Below the pieces are notes generated by a model, which was given only the letters and a program-made list of their open reading frames with translations, had not been told where the DNA came from and ran no database searches. A program made the translations under genes and the position numbers. DNA of 61,513 bases from Scenedesmus sp. ARA3 (Eukaryota > Chlorophyta > Chlorophyceae > Sphaeropleales > Scenedesmaceae): assembly GCA_004335835.1 (NCBI GenBank), contig RWJK01001854.1, positions 1,848 through 63,360 of the forward strand, written 5' to 3'. How positions within the stretch are numbered: position 1 is the first letter of the stretch; each line of letters begins with the position of its first letter. Positions 1 to 10,512 of the stretch are shown here, in pieces.

Positions 1-2
1 CA

Positions 3-764
3 GCAGCAGTACCAGAAGGGTGCCCTGACGGCTGCGCAGTAGCCGCATGCGTCAAGGATTTGGAGAGTGCGGTGTACACATGCAAGAAGTGCAGCGGCAG
101 CCGCGTGCTTGCTGACGATGGCAGCTGCGGTAGGTGACTGGTGCTGGTGCCGCCAGCTAGCTGTGTCTGTGTTGAGTTTGATCCGTCACAGCCGGCATGA
201 GGCGCAGAGAGGGGCGGGCTGATGGGGCAGCAAATTGCATTAGAGACTGTGCCGGACACCTGCCAGGTGTTTAGGTGCTATGAGTGTCACCTGTGGATGC
301 GTGCGGCAGAGCCAGCTTCCCTGCAGCTTGATGCACGGGCAGCCTGCGGCCACATGTTGCTGTCAAAGTGATGCAGGCCAGATGTCCAGAAACCCACCGC
401 ACTCTGTATCACACCAAGGCAGACACCTGAGCCTGCCAGCAAGCATGCAGCGTACCCCTATAAAACGTGCTCTACAGCTGTCACAGCGTGCTTGATGCTG
501 CCAGCAATGTGTTCAAGCACTGCCACACAACACTCCAGCCATGCCTGGCATGTTGTGTGCAGGTTGCAGTGCATGTTGCAGTAATCCAGCCGTGCCTAAG
601 GTGGCTCCCTTCTCTGGGTTCACCTCTTTCTAAAAGAACATATAATTTATTGATTGAATTAATTGATGCCTGCCATGATATTTGCAGGCTGCAGTGTGGG
701 CATGTCGCTGGACCAGGAAGGAGCCTGCGTCGCCTGCCCTATCGGAAGCTGGTGAGTAGCAGCT

Positions 765-862
<98 letters not shown>

Positions 863-3495
863 CAAGCATGAGCTGGGGTGCAGCCCTGCATCGTGAGCAG
901 CTGCAAATGATGAAGCAAGAGTTTTTCATGATTAGCATTGCGCTGGCAGTTGCAGTGGCAGCGGCGGTCTACTGCGAGGTTATGTTCATCCTGTGTGTAA
1001 CCGGTGACACCACTCTGCCTACTACACCGTAGCAGCTAGTGACGCCAGTGTAACCCTGGCAGCTGCACCCTCACAGCAGCAGTGGGGCACTCTCTACTTG
1101 GTCAGAATAAGCTTCAGCATCTGCCATAACAAGACACAGAAACACAGAAACACCGCTGTGCTGACAGCCGCCAGTGCGTCTGCTGAGTGCCAGGCAGCCG
1201 AGCAGGTGCCAGCATATGCTGCTCCGTGCCAGGTGCGACAGTGTCGCCTATGCTGCTGCAGCAGTGTATGTCTCCACGCCAGATGTTTACAGGTCGCAAT
1301 CATTGAGGTAGCAACAAGCATGTCCGGACAAATGCGGCTGTGCTGCTGCAGGTGCCCTGGGGGCCCAGCTGCACAAGCTGCTGCAGCATTGTATGTCACA
1401 ACCCAAACCATTAGAATCCACAAGCAGGCAGCTACAAGCATGCTGCGCTCTCTGTTGGCTGTGCTGCTGCAGGTGCCCTGGGGGCCCAGCTGCAGCTGCT
1501 GCGCCCCATGCCTGCAATGCTCCTGGGGAGGAGGGGCTCACCACTGCACAGGAGGGAGCCAGCACTGCACGCGATTGCGGTGCGTGCCATTCAGAATTTG
1601 GTTGGCGCATGATGCGTTGATTTGCCTGCAATGCACCTGGGGAGGGGGGGATCACCACTGCAGAGGAGGGGACCAGCTCCCCACGCGTTTGGGGTGTGCG
1701 TCACTCAAACTTTGGTTGGCGTGTGATGTGTAAATATGCCTGCAATGCACCTGGGGAGGAAGGACTCACCACTGCACAGGAGGGGACCAGCTCCGCACGC
1801 GATTGCGGTGCGGTTGCAGCTGTAGCTGGTGTGCTGACGAACTTTTGTGAAGTTTTTTGGGTGGCCTATGTGGCGCATGTGCTTACTTGTGCTAGCAGAT
1901 GCAAGTTGTATGCCTTTGTCACAGCTTGATGCATGTTTTGCAGGCATGATACATTTCTCAATCTATGCCGTGCCTGGCCTGCTGTTGCTGCTGCTGCTGT
2001 TGCGTTTGCAGTGCTGCTGCCAGGATACTTCTGGATGCTGCAAAAGCGGCAGCGTGATGCAGCGTCACCAGCACAGCCGCAACAACAGCAGCCCCTAAAC
2101 AGCACATCAACACAGGCTGCAGGTTTGAGGCGTGCTGCTGCGCCCTGCCCTCAGGGCTACTACTGCCCTGGTGGCATGGATATGAGTAGCAGCGGCAGGA
2201 GCAGCAGCAGCACTCCGGGTGCATTTGTGTGCCCCCAAGGCATGTGGACGAAGCGCCTGCGCGTTACATCTATTGATGACTGCTGTGAGTGAAGCAGTGC
2301 TGTTTCAGAAGTGGTTTTTCAGTGCTGCAATACTGCCACATGGAGCATGTTGCTGTGAGTGGACATGCCACATGTTGTTCACAGACGTTCAGCATGTGTT
2401 GCTTCACCACACTGTTGAAAAGCAGCACCGTGATGTTGTCCGCTATGCCTGCCTGCCGTGAGAATGGATGGTGTTGCAGGTTGAACCAGACAGCTGTGGC
2501 AGCTGGAGTTGCCGGCTGCATGCAGGCATCCAAACAGGTGCTTCAGCTGCCAGCCGCCTGCTACAAGCTCTTGGTGCTATCAGGCTGCCATGTCACCTGT
2601 TGATCTTGCTCGGCAGCTGATGCACACCACCCCCTTCTCGACAAAAGGCTTCACCAATCGCCACTGCCGTTGCTGCCGCCACCCCTCCTGCCCCGCTTGC
2701 TGCCACCACCTTTGATTCTGCTGCTGCTGCTGCTGCTGCTGCCGCGTAGTGGTGCCGCCGGGGCACTACCTGCCAGGCAAATATGGCGAGGCTGGCAGGG
2801 AAGACTCGACTGTGCAGGCCTGCCCTTCTGGTGACATTGAAGTCGGGGAATCCGGCACATACCAGCCTGGCTGGTGGGCCTCAAATAACACAGCGTCATC
2901 TGCGTGTGTTACATGTGGAAGTAACATCATGGCTGACGCACACGAGCCGCTGGAAGTGTATCGGCTGCAGGAGGATGGTGCAGTGCGGAGGGAGTATGTG
3001 AATGTGGCGCGCACGAGAGCGTCATGCTGTGAGTGACGGATATTTGTTTGGGAGTTGAGGTTTGAGCTGGTGTAGAGAATGTGCCCACCATGCCTGCTGC
3101 AGTGTTGGTCCTTAGGCTGCATGTGAATGTTGCGCGCACAAGATCGTCATGCTGTGAGTGGCAAGTTGTTTTTTTGAAGCTTGTTGGGGTTTGAAGTGGT
3201 GTGAACGTGCCCACCATGCCTAGTGAAGTGTTGGCCCCAAGGCTGCATGTGAATGTGGCGCGCACCAAGGCGTCACGCTGTGAATGATAATAGAACAGGA
3301 AAGGTGGCCCTGCGAGTTGGATAGCCGATGTCTAGATGGGGTGTGCACTGCACGACAGCACAAATCCACTTGGTACACAGCCACTGCAGCTACAGGTGTT
3401 TATGACGCAGTTCCTAAGTGGCATCACGTTCGGTGTGTACGGCCAGGATATATGTCTGACATGCTATATCACAGTCAGCCTCCGCTGCCGCCGCC

Positions 3496-3526
<31 letters not shown>

Positions 3527-5148
3527 CAGACGTGCAAGAAGGCATGGGCATCGAGCGCGACACGTCAGCAGCACGGTCACCCAATGGCCAGCCCACCTTC
3601 AAGGCTGTCATTTGCAATAATAACAACTATGGCCTGGCTGGGCCCTCCTATGACCTGGCGGTTCAGCCGTGCATTGACTGCCCCAAAAATATGGTCACGA
3701 AGGACCAGTACAGGAGCAGCGTCACTGGTGGGTAGAACACAGCAAGCTGCCTGATTGCGTGTTGCGGGATGCATCATCAAAGCACGTCATGGTGTGGTGA
3801 AAGGCAGAGGCAGAGCGATGGCAGGACATCAGGTGCCCCGCGGCGTGTTACGGTGCACTCGGCAACAGTTTGGCTGGAGATTGCCGCCAGCAAGTACAGA
3901 GCAATTGGGCGGGCTCGCTACACGCTGCTGGTTGAAGTTAGATATGGCAGTTGGCTGTTGCTGCCGTTGCTCCAGCGGCAAATATCATCGAAGAATCATG
4001 CACGTGGTCGCTTGCCGGTGTCATTTCCTGTACAACTGAGCATGGACACCACTCCTACCTCTGCTGCACGTGCTGCTGCTGCTGCTGGTGGCGTCTTGTG
4101 CCACACTGCCGTCACACAAACAGGAGGATACACTGACCCGGGGCCTGCTTAGTGCCACCGTGTGTCAATAGCATGAGCCCTTACTTTGAGCATCGCCGCC
4201 TCTGCTGCTGCTGCTGGTGACTCTTTCTGCCACACTGCAGCCACACAATCAAGAGGCTACACCGGCCCTGGGGCGTGCCTGGTGCCCGCTGGCTTTGTCT
4301 ACACAGGCAGAGCCGCACATGCACGTCGTCGCCTGCCGGTGTCACTTGCGGTATTGCTGAGCATGGACACCACTCCTGCCTGTGCTGCCTGTGCTGCTGC
4401 TGCTGCTGCTGCTGCTGCCGCCACACAAACAGGAGGCTACACTGACCCAGGGGCCTGCCTGGTCTCACCAACTTCAATAGCACGAGCCCTGACTTTGAGC
4501 ATCGCTGCCACCGCTGCCTCTACTGCTGCTGGCGACTCTTTCTGCTACACTGCCGCCACACAAAACAGGTGGCTACACCGATCCCGCGGCCTGCCTAGTG
4601 CCAGCTGGCTTTGGCTATACAGGCAGATCCGCAAATGAGTGCCTCAAAGGGTTTTGGAACGATGCTAAAACACCACCAGTGGAGAACTGCAAGCGCTGCT
4701 CTCCCCCAGGCATGACCACAAGCGGGCCTGGGGCCACCTCTGCTGCTGAATGCAGCTGGGTTGGCGCCGGCTGGGGCTTTGATGCAGCAGGTATCCCTTT
4801 CAAATGCCCTCAAGGTGCGGGCATGTGATGCTGCAGCAGCAGTGATTGCCTGCGTATGCAGCAGCAGGTATCCATCTGAAGATATTTGATGCAGCTGGCA
4901 TAATTACAAGTTGCACATGCCATATATGAGAAGCAGGGTTGCCTGCTTGAGCCTATACTCGTCTGAGCTTACTTCAATCGACCAATGTGAGAAAAGGACA
5001 ATGGCAGGCCTGCAACTGGCATTACTTTAATGCCTCACAGTGTGCTGTTGCTCGCTGTGCCTTGTTTGCAGCACACACGTGTTGATGGACAGCTCGTGTC
5101 ACTGCTGCACGCCTGTTCTCATTGAAAGCGGCACCGCTGCTGCTGCTC

Positions 5149-5240
<92 letters not shown>

Positions 5241-6728
5241 TCTGTTGCAGGCACCTACAGCTCTGCACAGCGCAGCTTGACCGCAGGCAGCTCAGGCGCC
5301 TGCACACCCTGCCCTGGCAACAGGTGGATGACCAATGAAGGGGCCACGCGGCGCTCCATGTGTACTAGTAAGAGTGCCGCTGCAGCTGCTGATTGTGCTG
5401 CATTGCCATGGTGTCAGGCGTAGCTGACAGAGGCTGTACCCGGTTCTGCCAGCAGTTGTTGGTTATCTGATTTGCTGCTCCGCCTCTCTCCCTTCCCTGT
5501 GCAGACTGCCGTGCTGGCTGGGGCACCAACAACAGCCTGCTAGCACCCCCCGGCAGCAGCAGCAGCAGCGGCGCCTGCAGCCTCTGCGCCAGCGGCTATT
5601 TTGGCATGAAGGATCGAAAAATCCGAGACACTGCCTGCCGGCCCTGCCCGGCCTACAGCGCCACACTGTATTACTATGGTGGCAGCAATCAGCCGTACCA
5701 GCCTGCCTCGATTTCATATCCCGGCGCAAAAATGCCAAACTACTGCCTTCCGGAGTTCACAGCGGTTAATGATGCAAACTGGTGGCTGCCGTGCGACGCC
5801 GGCTTGTTATTTGACGCGAGCGCGGCAGCGGTTGAGGCCGGCGGCAGCCGAGTCGACAGCTTGCAGGCATGCACGAAGGCCTGTAGGGACGCGGGATGCC
5901 AGTTTGTTAACTTCAACTACAGCAGCAATAGCTGCCTGATGCGTTTGCCTCCAGCGGCCAGCGGCAGGTGAGGCTTACGGCTTGTCAGTGGCTGGCAGGT
6001 CCTTGTGCTGAGCTGTAGCTGTGTTGAGCTTGCGCGTTTCTCTTACCAGATTTGCTAGCTGCTGTCAGGTTGATGGTGAAAGCCAGCACGCGCACGACGT
6101 TGGTGTGGTGCAGGGACTGTGCAAATGCTCCGAAGTAGCGCAAGCTCTGCCTCTGCAGCCACCAGGTCCAGAATGATGCTGGACCAATGTATATGTAAAG
6201 TGCACCTGAAAGCGCTATCATCGGGATTGCAGCTCTCATGCTGCTGAAATCCGCTGCCGTCAGCTGGATGGCACTTCATTGCGCTGCGAAAACAAGGCAC
6301 ATGCTAAACATGCACTGCTGCTGCCGCTGCCGCTGCCGCTGCTACCTGCCAGGTTCCGCGTGGCATACAGACTGGTCACAGGCTACCTGCTGCCCTCCGG
6401 CAGCAGCAGCAGCAGCGGCAGCAGGGCAGCCCCTCCCAAGGATTCCACAATGGGCGATGGTGTGTTCTCTTGGTGGAAGGAAAGCAGCACAGCAGATGGC
6501 ATCGGCACGCCGCTGCAGCCTTCGCCTGAGGCCGGCAGCAGCGTTTCAGACTGCCTGGCCGCCTGCAGCCAAAGCACGCAGTGCGCGCTTGTGTTCTTTG
6601 AGTTTGCCGACAGCAGCAGCAGCAGCAGCAGTGTTGTGCGATGTGAGCTGCGCCAGGCCGCTGATGGCTACGGCTCTTCCATGCGCACGCTGCTGCGCAC
6701 GCGGCTGTCGTCAGATGACACTCCGTGA
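3..6728 (+). CDS. Secreted cysteine-rich modular protein, 5'-truncated (ephrin-receptor-like and PAN/apple-like modules)
   Basis: Exons that join in frame: 3-129, 688-751, 1944-2284, 2750-3028, 3530-3727, 4569-4814, 5251-5367, 5505-5967 and 6353-6728 (stop 6726-6728). Junctions restore cysteine-rich text such as DDCLVPPGHYLPG, FKCPQGTYSSAQ and SMCTNCRAGWG. The repeated C-P-x-G-x-Y and C-x-x-C spacing is typical of GCC2/GCC3 (ephrin-receptor-like) extracellular repeats. The last two exons each hold a PAN/apple-like module (LQACTKACRDAGCQFVNF; VSDCLAACSQSTQCALVFFE), a fold that binds protein or carbohydrate. Most introns are phase 1, as in shuffled extracellular modules. The 5' end, including any signal peptide, lies outside the window. 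Exon 3 is the least certain: its first third is hydrophobic (residues encoded at about 1965-2030), so an unseen exon may replace it. The ligand is unknown. Confidence 0.72.
765..861 (+). repeat. (CAG)n microsatellite in intron 2 of the cysteine-rich gene
   Basis: Almost uninterrupted CAG units starting just after the donor of the second exon. On this strand they read as poly-Ser, poly-Gln or poly-Ala by frame, so open frames across them are not evidence of coding. Confidence 0.95.
1480..1840 (+). repeat. Tandem repeat of about 115-125 bp in intron 2
   Basis: A block containing GCAATGCACCTGGGGAGG, then CTCACCACTGCACAGGAGGG and a ...GATTGCGGTGCG tail, recurs about three times (around 1515, 1627 and 1742). 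No coding pattern was recognised. Confidence 0.75.
3001..3290 (+). repeat. Three tandem copies of the 3' edge of exon 4 with its splice donor
   Basis: The exon end AATGTGGCGCGCACGAGAG, followed by GCGTCATGCT and the donor GTGAGTG, recurs near 3126 and 3252, a period of about 125 bp. The first copy is used in the model because it joins in phase 1 to the exon at 3530. The second keeps GTGAGTG; the third reads GTGAATG. They could serve as alternative donors. Confidence 0.85.
4123..4620 (+). repeat. Four copies of the 5' edge of exon 6 inside the preceding intron
   Basis: The segment encoding GGYTDPGACLVPAGF recurs at about 4123, 4253, 4430 and 4568. Only the last continues into a full-length exon (4569-4814). 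Copies 2 and 3 still read GYTGPGACLVPAGFVYTG and GYTDPGACLV, so they are recent or constrained. Confidence 0.85.
5132..5238 (+). repeat. (CTG)n microsatellite immediately upstream of the exon 7 acceptor
   Basis: CTG units run to within about 12 bases of the TTCTGTTGCAG acceptor at 5250. The same arrangement occurs at several other introns in the window. Confidence 0.95.
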
Positions 6729-7000
6729 GCGCCAGTGGTTGAAACCTGTGTTGGCTTGTCACGCTGCTGCGTACGCGCCTGTCGTCAGATGACACTCCGT
6801 GAGCGCCAGCGGTTGAAACTGCGTCGGCTGGTCACGCTGCTGCGCACGTGTTTGTGGTCAGATGACACTCCGTGAGCGCCAGTGGTTGAAACCTGTGTTG
6901 GCTTGTCATGCTGCTGCGCACGCGCCTGTCGTCAGATGACACTCCATGAGCGCCAGTGGTTGAAGCCTGTGTTGGTTTGTCATGCTGTTGTGTTGTTTGG
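6690..7000 (+). repeat. 73-bp tandem satellite derived from the last coding exon, four copies
   Basis: GTCAGATGACACTCCGTGAG recurs at 6710, 6784, 6857 and 6931. The first copy contains the stop codon of the cysteine-rich gene, so the 3' UTR is built from copies of the end of the coding exon. Confidence 0.9.
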
Positions 7001-8550
7001 CAATTGATGCTTGGTCAGACATGTGATCCCTGGCTCGATGCAACAGCTCTCATCACTGGGGGCTCATCAAGCTTTGCATTGGCTGTTGTTGACCAAGTGA
7101 CTGCATGTGCATGCACGCATTTGAGCGAAGTCAGTTGTCGGCGGCGGGTGGCTGACGATCTTTGCGGCTAGCTGTTGTGATGCGGCTTCTGAGTGCATAT
7201 GCCCTTGTAGTGCGCAGGCGCGTGCGCGTCCACACGTTGCACGCCCTTCAAAGTGTTCTCAGGGCGTTTCAGCGTGCAAATTTGGTGTTCTCGGGGTGTT
7301 TCAGCGTGATGACAGAGTGTGGTTTTGCGTCTGGGGCCGTGCAGACATGTGTGGTGACCTATGTGTTTTTGCTGATTCAACATCACGCACCAGCCTCACC
7401 GAAATCACGGCCCCAGGCTTGCATCCTGATGAGCAGGTATCCATTCCACAGCACCGCAGCCTCACATGTGTACACCCTGTACTGTACTGTGCACAGTACT
7501 GTGTGTGCATAATATCACAGTATCGCAGCCTCAAAGTATTCCACCCTTTGCAAAGGTATCTTCTATGTGTTTGTGTTGCCAAGATTGCAAGCCAGCCCAG
7601 CATCACACCACACCAGTCAGAGTTGAGCTGCATGTTGTGTAATTGTAAGTGTAAGTGTTGTTGTGCAAGTGTAAGTATGCCATACCCAAAGGCTTTGAGT
7701 GATTCGGCACGGTTACACGCCGGGGCTGTTTGCTTTGGACCCAAATATGTGTATATACATATCTGCATATACATGTAACTTCAGAGAGGGGTGGTGCTTT
7801 GTGTAAAGCGGCTGCAGTTTGCAGGGCAAGGGTGCACAGCATGTTTTGACTGTGCTGGATGCAGAATGTGGCTCTCAGAGTCTGAGCAGAGGCGCGTTGG
7901 CAAAGGCTGCACTGATGGTCTCAGCTGCTTGCGGCCACTCCAGAGTGCTTGTGCATGCATGCAGATTGACAGTGGCCGCCTGGAATTGTTGGTCGGCGTT
8001 GCATGCAGCGGCAAGATGCGCCCGCGCCTGTGCAGCATGAGCAGTGACGGGCTTGTAAATGACAACTGTCTTGTCACACGCTGCGCTGCAGCATTGCTGC
8101 ACATGATGTGCTACTTGCATGCACTCTCTCAGAACTGTGAAAGTACACACGCAGGCTGTGCCACACACGGTGTGAATGGTTGTGCCGCTGTGACTGCTTA
8201 ATATGCTTGTTGTGATGTACCATATTGCAGTGTGTGTTAGTTGTTCAACGCTTGAAAAGGACCACCTCTCACGCATGTCAGCGCCGCCTTTACATTCGCT
8301 TGTTGCTCGAGGTGTGTGTGGATTTACTTGGGAAGGGTTTTGAGGAAGGGTTCTGAGGAAGAGCGAGAATTTCGGGTGTTGTGCAGCAAGACTGTCAGAA
8401 GGTGCATCGTGGTGTATAGTCTTTCGGATACACGCATGCTGTGTGCCCGCCAGGCATACGCGCGTGTGCACGCGCCTGCAGGTCTTGAACCACATACGTA
8501 GTACGTGTGTGGGTGCTCGTGCATGTATATGTGTTATTTTGTGTAGTTTT
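7001..8550. other. Intergenic DNA, no gene recognised
   Basis: GT-rich, low-complexity sequence between convergent genes. TGTAA motifs occur near 7637 and 7776 and might end the upstream transcript. Open frames here, including one of 269 codons on the minus strand, have no recognisable domain. Confidence 0.5.
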
Positions 8551-8557
8551 GAGTGTG

Positions 8558-9535
8558 CATTTGCGCGCGCAAGCAAATGGGTGCATCTGGAGGTTACACA
8601 ATTGCACAGCTGTTGATTGCAATTGGGCGAATGTATGGGAACACCTACAGGCCGCAGGCCGCAGCGGTGGTGGATACTTTGCATAACTGTCGCAAAACCG
8701 CAATCCTTTGAATGAAAGCTGCGAACCTATCTGATAAGGCTTGCAGGACAGCAGTACGCTGTAATGTTGAACACTACTGCAGATGCGGCAGTAAAACACC
8801 TTTAAATTTGTTGCAACACTTGTTCAACTGTCATGTGGCTTACTGACAAAGCAACAGCTGTGAAGCAGGCGCCTGCGAATGTCGACATTCAAGGGCACAG
8901 CCACAGATTTAGCTAGCTATAGACGTCTGTCACAGACCACAATGTGGCGAAAATACGGATACTAGTATCTACTCAGTACTGAGTTACACGACCACAAGCA
9001 CCTACACCTCGTCACAATACAAGGAATAATGAACTGCTCTAATGAAAAGGTATAGTTTTGTAGACGCGGCTTGCACCTGCCCTCCTGTGCTGGACGGCAT
9101 TAACTAGTTACATATATCCCATCTGTTATTGTCAAGCGATGGTGAATCGCATTGTTCTTATACGTGTTATATATTTTGTTGAGGGTTTATCGCTCAGCGC
9201 ACTGAATGCATGGGCGTTTTGCCAACATGGCGCCCCTCAATTGAGGCTTGCAAGGGCGTTATAATTATCACCGGTGATACCGTCGACGGTATCTTAAGGT
9301 TGGACGTCCAATCTTCGAGTGCCCAACCGCGGGCTTGCTGCTGCGACGGCAAGCTTGACAAACGGCACTGTCCGCCTCTTAAGACAAACGGCGCTGTCCG
9401 CACCCACATGCGTAGCTTAAGTAGAATGATTGGACATATTCCAGTTGTCAAGTCCAGTACAACCTGCATGTGCGTAAACATGCAGCTGCATACTTTCTGC
9501 AGTGCGCGCACATGTGCTGTACATGTACAGCAGCT
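8558..9535. repeat. Cluster of perfect palindromes
   Basis: Perfect palindromes: 8561-8572 (12 bp), 8910-8919 (10), 8958-8969 (12), 8971-8984 (14), 9235-9246 (12), 9266-9279 (14), 9276-9293 (18, GATACCGTCGACGGTATC), 9300-9311 (12), 9480-9491 (12), 9508-9517 (10) and 9515-9532 (18, TGCTGTACATGTACAGCA). A given 12-bp palindrome is expected about once per 4 kb by chance. Base composition differs from the CTG-rich surroundings. No terminal repeat or coding sequence identifies the element. Confidence 0.8.
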
Positions 9536-9689
9536 GAGCTACCACGCTGCATGCAGGCTACAGCCCGGTAATGAGTGTTATCGACGGCGTAGATTCGTAG
9601 TACGGATCTTTCACTGCTTTCTGATTCGGAATGAACCTGACATCTCAGAGATGATGCGGGTTGCGAACCAGCACGGGCCGTGTCAGCAT

Positions 9690-9800
9690 CTTGGTGAGAG
9701 CTGTGTGCGTGCGCGTGCCTTCGCACGTGCGTGTGCGCATCTGCCTGCTCGTTGTGTGCGTGCGCGTGCGCACCTGCCTACACGTGCGCATTTGACGTTT
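9690..9800. repeat. GTGCGTGCGC-rich alternating purine-pyrimidine tract
   Basis: Runs of GTGCGTGCGCGTGC and GTGTGCGC over about 100 bp. Such alternating sequence can adopt Z-DNA; that is inference from composition only. Confidence 0.6.
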
Positions 9801-9889
9801 TGTATGTGCCTGCATGTGATTGCAATTGTCTGCCTGCGGGTGCAGAGGTGTGGGCGTGTGCATGCACGTCCGACCAAGCGCGTCACGGT

Positions 9890-9972
9890 AGTACCGGGTA
9901 CTCACACGGGTCCCGTGTGCTTGCGTGTCCGTGTCTCAGAGAGTGCCAGCGTGCGTGCGCAAGCACGCTGGC
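9890..9972. repeat. Three adjacent short inverted repeats
   Basis: AGTACC-G-GGTACT at 9890-9902, CACACGGG-T-CCCGTGTG at 9903-9919, and a 10-bp stem GCCAGCGTGC/GCACGCTGGC with an 8-base loop at 9945-9972. They lie downstream of the palindrome cluster and upstream of the 3' end of the GT37-like gene. Confidence 0.85.
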
Positions 9973-10454
9973 GATGGTCGGCAGTGCCCATTGTTACGTA
10001 TCAAGGGCCTCAGCACCAGGATCAACATCTATACATCTGTTCATGAGCTCAGTCTAAGGATCAGTGACCGCAGTGCCGCACTTCTAGAAGATCTGCTGCG
10101 ATTTTGGTTGGTGGCGTGATGCTGAAGGACCGTCAGTGACTATTACAACTAGCGTTACATTTGAAGCCACGTATTACATCAGTGCCTTGTCGAAACCGCC
10201 TCCGTTCATCCTGCTCCTGTCAAGAAGGTGTGTTGTGCCATGCGCTAATACACTGCTGTCGTTGATATAACCACTAACTTGTGACCAGGTACAGCAAAGG
10301 CATCTAGAGTCAGACGTATGTACATTTACGTAATAGAATCCGCATCATCTGCACCACAACAAAAACCTTGGCGACACGCTGTTAAGCAATGTTATAGCTA
10401 AAAGCAAACGCTCAAAGTTAACTTAACACATGCAGTTGGAATGGCAGCCACACG

Positions 10455-10459
10455 TTACA
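10455..10459 (-). promoter_or_regulatory. TGTAA polyadenylation signal of the GT37-like gene
   Basis: TTACA on the plus strand reads TGTAA on the gene strand, about 55 bases after the stop codon. TGTAA is the usual polyadenylation signal of chlorophycean algae. Confidence 0.55.
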
Positions 10460-10512
10460 GCAGCGTGCCATGCGCAAGCAAGACGACTGAAGAACAATAG
10501 GACCAGTGGCAG

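Noticed and set aside
467..938. Poly-Ser, poly-Cys and poly-Ala open frames over the CAG tract
   Set aside because: These are six-frame products of a microsatellite in an intron.
7875..8684. Minus-strand open frame of 269 codons
   Set aside because: Composition follows GT/CA-rich DNA, with no domain, no plausible signal or hydrophobic pattern, and overlapping frames of similar length. It is most likely a chance frame.
9276..9293. GTCGACGGTATC resembles part of a common cloning-vector polylinker
   Set aside because: Only about 12 bases agree and the rest of the polylinker is absent. It is explained by a local palindrome, not vector contamination.
9210..10046. Plus-strand open frame of 278 codons across the palindrome cluster
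   Set aside because: No recognisable motif, and its Cys/Arg/Ala-rich second half comes from GTGCGTGCGC repeats. Chance frame, although the DNA itself is unusual.
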